In this document: piece by piece, positions 33,216 through 37,479 of the stretch | How the letters are laid out: each line of letters starts with the position of its first letter | How positions within the stretch are numbered: position 1 is the stretch's first letter | Source: CAZFCK01 sp964517355 | GTDB taxonomy: Bacteria; Desulfobacterota; Desulfovibrionia; Desulfovibrionales; Desulfovibrionaceae | Direction: 5' to 3' | Length of the DNA: 37,479 bases | Assembly: GCA_964517355.1 (NCBI GenBank) | Contig: CAZFCK010000016.1 | Span: 1-37,479 of the forward strand | Made by a program: the position numbers and the translations under genes | The notes under the pieces: model-generated | Told to the model about the DNA's origin: nothing | Databases searched by the model: none | Seen by the model: the letters and a program-made list of their open reading frames with translations, nothing else

Positions 33216-34763
33216 GTGTTGCGGAGTGCGGATGTGGTTACGCCGGCATTGATGTTTCAGGGAACGAGTTCGAACGCCGGGAAAAGCGTGTTGACGGCGG
33301 GCTTCTGCCGGGTGTTGTTGCAGGACGGCTTCAGACCGGGGCCCTTCAAGTCGCAGAACATGTCCCTGAACTCCTTTGTCACGGCCGACGGGCGGGAGAT
33401 GGGGCGCGCTCAGGCCACCCAGGCCCAGGCCTGCCGCCTGGAGCCGGATGCGCGCATGAACCCCGTGTTGCTCAAACCCTGTTCCGATGTGGGGTCGCAG
33501 GTGTTGGTGATGGGGCGCCCCGTGGGCAATATGCGCGTTCAAGAATACGTGCGCTATAAACCGCAGGCCTTTGCCGCGGCATGCTCGGCCTACGACGGCC
33601 TCGCCGCGGAGCACGACGTGATGGTGCTCGAAGGCGCGGGCAGCCCCGCGGAAATCAACCTCAAGGCCCACGACATCGTGAACATGGCCATGGCGCGGTA
33701 CGCCCGGGCCAAGGTGCTCCTGGTGGGCGACATCGACAGGGGCGGCGTGTTCGCTTCCCTGGTGGGCACCATGGCCCTGTTGGACCCTTGGGAGCGGGAT
33801 CTGGTGGCCGGATTCGTGATCAATCGTTTTCGAGGCGACGCCACGCTCCTGGAACCCGCCTTGCGCGACATAGCCGCGCTGACCGGAAAACCGTTTTTGG
33901 GAGTTGTCCCGTATCTGTATGATCTGGGGCTGCCGGAAGAGGATTCGGTGAGCTTCAAAGAGGGAGCGCTGAAAGGCGGCGCGCCCTCTCCCGGACGTTT
34001 GGACGTGGTGTTGGTGGATTTGCCGCATGTTTCCAATTTCACCGATGTGGACGCCTTGCGGAATGAGCCGGATGTCTCGCTCCGCGTGGCGCGGAACGGG
34101 AGCGATTTGGATGGAACTCCGCCGGATGTCGTTATTCTGCCCGGCAGTAAAAATACCGTCCAGGACGTCCTTGCCCTGCACGCGAACGGGCTGGGCGGCC
34201 GCATAGAGCGCCTCGCCCGTGAGGGCGCCTGCGCCGTGGTGGGGATTTGCGGGGGGCTGCAAATGATGGGGCGGCGTATCCTCGACCCCCTGGAGCTTGA
34301 ATCCCCGCAGCGCGCCGTGGACGGACTGGGGCTCTTGCCTTTGCAAACCGAGTTGGTGCAAGAAAAAACTTTGGCCCGGATAAACGCCAGACATTTACCC
34401 AGCGGCTTATCTGTGAGAGGATATGAGATACACCATGGCGACACGCGAGTAATGACGGGGGGTGAGGCCGTACCCGCCGTGCAACGCGACAGTGGAGGGA
34501 TTATCGGCTATGCGGCGGGCGATGCGGATACGGGCGCCTGGATTTGGGGTAGTTATTTGCACGGCATATTCGATGACGACATATTCAGGCGCTGGTTTTT
34601 GGATGGATTGCGCGCACGAAAGGGGTTGCCCGGTTTGGGAAGCGTGATGGCGCCGTACGATATGGAACCGGCCCTGAACCGCCTGGCCGATACCCTGCGC
34701 TCGTATTTGGAAGTGGAGAAGATATACCGGATGCTTGGCCTGGATACGGCATCCGCCTTATGA
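33216..34763 (+). CDS. cobQ: Cobyric acid synthase (CobQ/CbiP)
   Basis: Glutamine-dependent amidase that converts adenosylcobyrinate diamide to cobyrate in B12 synthesis. From GTG 33216 (AGGAA 7 nt upstream) it is 515 aa. The N-terminal ATPase has LMFQGTSSNAGKSVLTAGFC, FKSQNMSLNSFVT, VLEGAGSPAEINL and LVGDIDRGGVFASLVG; the C-terminal glutaminase domain has the nucleophile Cys in VVGICGGLQMMG and the catalytic His in GSYLHGIFDDD. No other cobalamin genes are adjacent. The HD-GYP gene follows 63 nt downstream, possibly in the same transcript. Confidence 0.96.
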   Translation: MLRSADVVTPALMFQGTSSNAGKSVLTAGFCRVLLQDGFRPGPFKSQNMSLNSFVTADGREMGRAQATQAQACRLEPDARMNPVLLKPCSDVGSQVLVMGRPVGNMRVQEYVRYKPQAFAAACSAYDGLAAEHDVMVLEGAGSPAEINLKAHDIVNMAMARYARAKVLLVGDIDRGGVFASLVGTMALLDPWERDLVAGFVINRFRGDATLLEPALRDIAALTGKPFLGVVPYLYDLGLPEEDSVSFKEGALKGGAPSPGRLDVVLVDLPHVSNFTDVDALRNEPDVSLRVARNGSDLDGTPPDVVILPGSKNTVQDVLALHANGLGGRIERLAREGACAVVGICGGLQMMGRRILDPLELESPQRAVDGLGLLPLQTELVQEKTLARINARHLPSGLSVRGYEIHHGDTRVMTGGEAVPAVQRDSGGIIGYAAGDADTGAWIWGSYLHGIFDDDIFRRWFLDGLRARKGLPGLGSVMAPYDMEPALNRLADTLRSYLEVEKIYRMLGLDTASAL

Positions 34764-34826
34764 TAGAACCGTATTGTCGCGGTTGCGCATGAGAAGGCCC
34801 TTTATGTTTCCGAGGGAGTGAAAAGA

Positions 34827-35906
34827 ATGGATGAATCACGGCGCATGCTCGTTGTGGACGACGAACTGTTGAATAGAAAGGTGTTGGAGGGATTCCTCAA
34901 GCGCATGGGCCACCAGGCGGTAGTGGCCAAAAGCGGTCCCGAAGCCCTTGAACTTCTGGACGCTAGTATCGATCTGGTATTGCTGGACGTCATGATGCCC
35001 GGCATGAACGGTTTCGAGGTCTGCGCGGCCATTCGCGAGGGGCATGCGTGCAGCGACGTGCCGATCATTATGGTGACGGCGCTGAGCGGAAACCAGGACC
35101 GGCTGCGGGCTGTGGAGGTCGGCGCCAATGATTTTATCGCCAAGCCCATAGATAAGACCGAACTGCGTGTGCGGACGGATTCCATGCTGCGGATGAAGGA
35201 CGCCCGTGATCAGGTGAAACGCTACCAGGGTGAATTGGAGGAAATGGTGCGGGTGCGCACCCAGGCCTTGGAACTGGCGTTGGAGAACCTGCGCGAGCTG
35301 CAAAAGGCCACGACGGCCGCGCACTTGGAAACCGTGCATTGCCTGAGCTATGCGGCTGAGTATAAAGACGAGGATACGGCAATGCACATTCTGCGCATGA
35401 GCCATTATTCCGCCTTGATTGCCAAGCGCTTGGGCCGCCCCCGTAATGAGGTGGAGTTGTTGTTGCACGCCAGCCCCATGCATGACGTGGGCAAGATAGG
35501 CATCCCCGACGCCATTTTGCTCAAGCCCGGCAAGCTGGATGCTCGGGAGTGGGAAATCATGAAGCAGCATACCGTGATCGGCGAACGGATCCTTGGCGAT
35601 TCCAGCGCGGAACTGCTGCAACTGGGCAGCCTCATCGCCATCAGCCATCACGAGCGTTGGGACGGCAGCGGCTATCCCAACGGGCTCGCGGGCGAGGACA
35701 TCCCGTTATGCGGCCGTATCTGTGCGATTGCGGACGTGTTCGACGCCCTGACCAGCAAGCGCCCCTATAAGGAAGCCTTTTCCGTGGAAGACTCGTTGGA
35801 GATACTGCACGCCGGTAGAGGGAGCCATTTCGATTCCGCCCTGCTGGATGTCTTTATGGAAGACCTGGGAGAGGTCCTGGACATTAAAAAACGTTTTTCG
35901 GACTAA
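34827..35906 (+). CDS. Response regulator with HD-GYP (c-di-GMP phosphodiesterase)
   Basis: A 359-aa two-domain regulator. Start ATG 34827 is used because GAGGGAG (34812-34818) is well spaced; a GTG at 34818 overlaps that site. The receiver has Asp11/Asp12, phospho-acceptor Asp54 (VLLDVMMPGM) and Lys107. A coiled linker (about 125-165) leads to an HD-GYP domain with His219-Asp220 (MHDVGKIGIPD), the HHE motif (274-276) and GYP (282-284) in HHERWDGSGYPNGLAGEDIP. These are the residues of active c-di-GMP-hydrolysing enzymes such as RpfG. No partner kinase is adjacent; the kinase at 2802 is a distant candidate only. Confidence 0.94.
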   Translation: MDESRRMLVVDDELLNRKVLEGFLKRMGHQAVVAKSGPEALELLDASIDLVLLDVMMPGMNGFEVCAAIREGHACSDVPIIMVTALSGNQDRLRAVEVGANDFIAKPIDKTELRVRTDSMLRMKDARDQVKRYQGELEEMVRVRTQALELALENLRELQKATTAAHLETVHCLSYAAEYKDEDTAMHILRMSHYSALIAKRLGRPRNEVELLLHASPMHDVGKIGIPDAILLKPGKLDAREWEIMKQHTVIGERILGDSSAELLQLGSLIAISHHERWDGSGYPNGLAGEDIPLCGRICAIADVFDALTSKRPYKEAFSVEDSLEILHAGRGSHFDSALLDVFMEDLGEVLDIKKRFSD

Positions 35907-36447
35907 CACCGCAGCGTTTTCCGCATTTCTTTCCCCTTAGCCGAACCGGATGGGACGGCTGCCATCAAATTCACTCCGCCTTGACAGAAAGGGAGCGGGG
36001 TGGAACCTTTACGGGTCCGCCCTATATCCATCACCCGGTGAATCGTTATGAGCGATATGCTTATTTTCAGCTGGTTGACGCAGTTGGATGCGGATATGCC
36101 GGGGCTCTGTTCCCACATGAAATGGAATAGGCGCGCGGGGGCGGGTTATGGTTTGCGGACACAAAAACCTTATAGGTTTCATGGCTTGTCACAATCGGGG
36201 ACTTGTATACGGCGCGAGCCGTTTTTTCAGCTGAATGCGGCATGATATCCTACATTGTTCCGGGGGCGGTCTGCCGAACCGCTTGCCCGAAGCGAATCCG
36301 TCCGGGAAAGGAAGTCGAAAAAAACGATTGATCTTGTGTAAATAATTGTAAAACCAATTATTGGACTTAGTTTTATAAATAATAGTGTACAAAAATATCT
36401 TAGAAGGGTATAACAATGCTTGTTGTGATGACTATGGGAGATTCTGT
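35907..36447. other. 540-bp gap with AT-rich segment and inverted repeat
   Basis: No confident gene. A 65-codon frame at 36048-36245 has no ribosome-binding site or recognisable domain. From about 36320 base composition drops sharply to AT-rich, with an inverted repeat at 36341-36362 upstream of the small gene. Confidence 0.5.
36341..36362. promoter_or_regulatory. AT-rich inverted repeat before the small orphan gene
   Basis: AATAATTG-TAAAAC-CAATTATT, perfect 8-bp arms, in an AT-rich block about 85 nt upstream of the small gene. A regulator-binding site is likelier than a terminator, given the lack of GC. Confidence 0.4.
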
Positions 36448-36663
36448 ATGGATAAGGGCCTTAGGCTTGTTTTTAGAATCAATGGGGGCAAAGCTCAGGC
36501 CGTGCTGGTGGATAATAGCGGTCTGACCTATGGTCCTAAGGACATGTTTCTCGCGGAAGGGAAATTCTGGGTGGCCACGGATTATGTCTGTACGTATAAA
36601 GAGAGCTTTGAACCCGATGTGCTGCAAAGTTTTCTTGGAGAGAAATCCTGCGATCCTCTATAA
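36448..36663 (+). CDS. Small hypothetical protein
   Basis: A 71-aa protein from ATG 36448, with GGGAG 7 nt upstream; a GTG at 36385 would add 21 residues (total 92) but lacks a ribosome-binding site. The sequence is mixed alpha/beta (GLRLVFRINGGKAQAVLVD), with no signal or membrane helix. Base composition is clearly lower in GC than neighbouring genes and an AT-rich upstream region adds to the impression of later acquisition. No family recognised. Confidence 0.6.
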   Translation: MDKGLRLVFRINGGKAQAVLVDNSGLTYGPKDMFLAEGKFWVATDYVCTYKESFEPDVLQSFLGEKSCDPL

Positions 36664-36795
36664 TTGAACAGAGCATGTCGCTCGATTTTATGCCTGATGT
36701 CGAACGTGACGCGCATCATGCCATTGCGGGGTTTCAATTGGGTTTCCGCCATCTCTCTTTGTGCGAACCTCAGTCGCAGAAAAAGGGGCAAGGGC

Positions 36796-37302
36796 ATGCA
36801 GATTCGTTGTACGCAATGCAATGCGAAGGGGAGTGTTCCCACGTCGGCTTTGGGTAAAAAAGTGCTGTGCCCCAAATGCGGTGCGCGGTTTAGCGTCGCT
36901 CCCGAGCTGAGTTTCTCTCATGGAGAGCGAAGGGAGGGCGCGCGGGTAAACGCCGTGCGGCTGTCGTTGGATTTCGGGGTTGCCGCGGGAATGGCCATCG
37001 TGCGTGATCTGACTCCGGAGAGCATTGGCTTTGAACCTGCCGAGAATGACAAGGAATTTGCGCAGGGTGATGTTTTCGCCGCTAATTTACTGGAAGATCG
37101 CCGTGTTGTTCTCAGAAATGTCCAGGTCCGGGTCACGCGGACAAACGGCGGAACATATGGCGGCGTGTTGTTGGACCTCAAAGAGCATCAGGCCCTGGAA
37201 CTCATGCACCTGATCCTGCGGCAACGGCTTCTGGCCGGGGGAACAGTCGAACCACGTATGGATGCGCGTTCGCTTGAACTCAAGAATGAAGGTTTTATTT
37301 GA
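36796..37302 (+). CDS. Zinc-ribbon (MJ0042) and PilZ domain protein
   Basis: A 168-aa protein. Residues 1-32 are an MJ0042-type zinc ribbon with Cys5, Cys8, Cys25 and Cys28 (CTQC and CPKC). Residues about 44-140 resemble PilZ, a c-di-GMP-binding fold: the RxxxR motif is present (Arg46-Arg50 in RREGARV), but the second motif reads DLTPESIGF instead of DxSxxG, so ligand binding is uncertain. Start 36796 (MQIRCTQC) follows GGCAAGGG; the open frame to 36664 codes no recognisable domain. Its likely role is a c-di-GMP effector, fitting the nearby HD-GYP gene. Confidence 0.82.
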   Translation: MQIRCTQCNAKGSVPTSALGKKVLCPKCGARFSVAPELSFSHGERREGARVNAVRLSLDFGVAAGMAIVRDLTPESIGFEPAENDKEFAQGDVFAANLLEDRRVVLRNVQVRVTRTNGGTYGGVLLDLKEHQALELMHLILRQRLLAGGTVEPRMDARSLELKNEGFI

Positions 37303-37479
37303 TGGAATGCCGCTGATGCAGCGCCGCGCGGTATCGCCGCCGCGTAATGCCCTCCCATCACGTCAAGGGCGCAGTCCCACGGACTCCATTGCCGGAGTAA
37401 GGTTTCCAAAAGGCCTGACAGCGCATCTTTTTTCCGGCGTCCAGGGGCCTCCCCTGGTCGTCGTGCGGGCGCGAAAGCC
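37303..37479. other. Gene-free right edge with a hairpin
   Basis: No gene is supported. A hairpin CCAGGGG-CCT-CCCCTGG lies at 37441-37457; the same arms form the gatA terminator, hinting at a shared intergenic element. No T-run follows on the plus strand. Confidence 0.4.

Noticed and set aside
32991..34394. Minus-strand reading frame opposite cobQ
   Set aside because: No domain; cobQ on the plus strand is certain.
36048..36245. 65-codon reading frame after the HD-GYP gene
   Set aside because: No ribosome-binding site, no recognisable domain, mixed composition.

Overview
This is a 37.5 kb stretch of a GC-rich Gram-negative chromosome. The gene set points to a member of the Desulfovibrionaceae or a close relative: a CIRCE-controlled hrcA-grpE-dnaK operon without dnaJ, yicC-remA-gmk gene order, DUF4416, a DUF4445/ASKHA ferredoxin-like activator, and Cys-rich PAS and MJ0042-PilZ signalling proteins. 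This placement is inferred from gene content only. I see no rRNA, tRNA, CRISPR array or intact transposase.

Layout. (1) 1-6720: a sensory island holding a tandem-Cache chemoreceptor, a PAS-rich hybrid histidine kinase with receiver and Hpt domains, and a stand-alone receiver. It is bracketed by a 45-bp inverted repeat (43/45 identical) that looks like the 3' ends of two inward-facing dead transposase genes. Both large genes have structured leaders. (2) 6179-6990: about 0.8 kb without genes, full of dispersed repeat modules. (3) 6991-11563: ASKHA/2Fe-2S activator, Rsm22-like protein, lipB and lipA. The first two genes overlap, lipB follows the second after 2 nt, and lipA overlaps lipB, so this is a compact Fe-S/lipoate block. 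It ends in a bidirectional terminator. (4) 11689-20512, minus strand: TPR-HDOD-recJ; yicC-remA-gmk; mnmA-mtaB-DUF4416. (5) 20617-20916: a small membrane protein divergent from mnmA. (6) 21171-25098, minus: an LpoA-like lipoprotein, gatC and gatA. (7) 25256-28952, minus: hrcA-grpE-dnaK behind a CIRCE operator. (8) 29045-32976, minus: a 774-aa STAS/kinase-like fusion followed by an AsmA-family protein. It is divergent from (9) 33216-35906, plus: cobQ and an HD-GYP response regulator. (10) 36448-37302: a small orphan gene and a zinc-ribbon/PilZ protein.

Themes. Signalling genes sit at both ends. The left island looks like a self-contained phosphorelay (kinase H430, receiver D731, Hpt H899, then free receiver D51) next to a chemoreceptor. 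The right end holds c-di-GMP output proteins (HD-GYP, PilZ). The middle is housekeeping: tRNA charging and thiolation, lipoate synthesis, DNA repair, nucleotide metabolism and heat shock. The least familiar system is the STAS/kinase fusion with its own palindrome-bearing promoter: an anti-anti-sigma-type domain and an apparently intact ATP-dependent phosphotransferase in one polypeptide.
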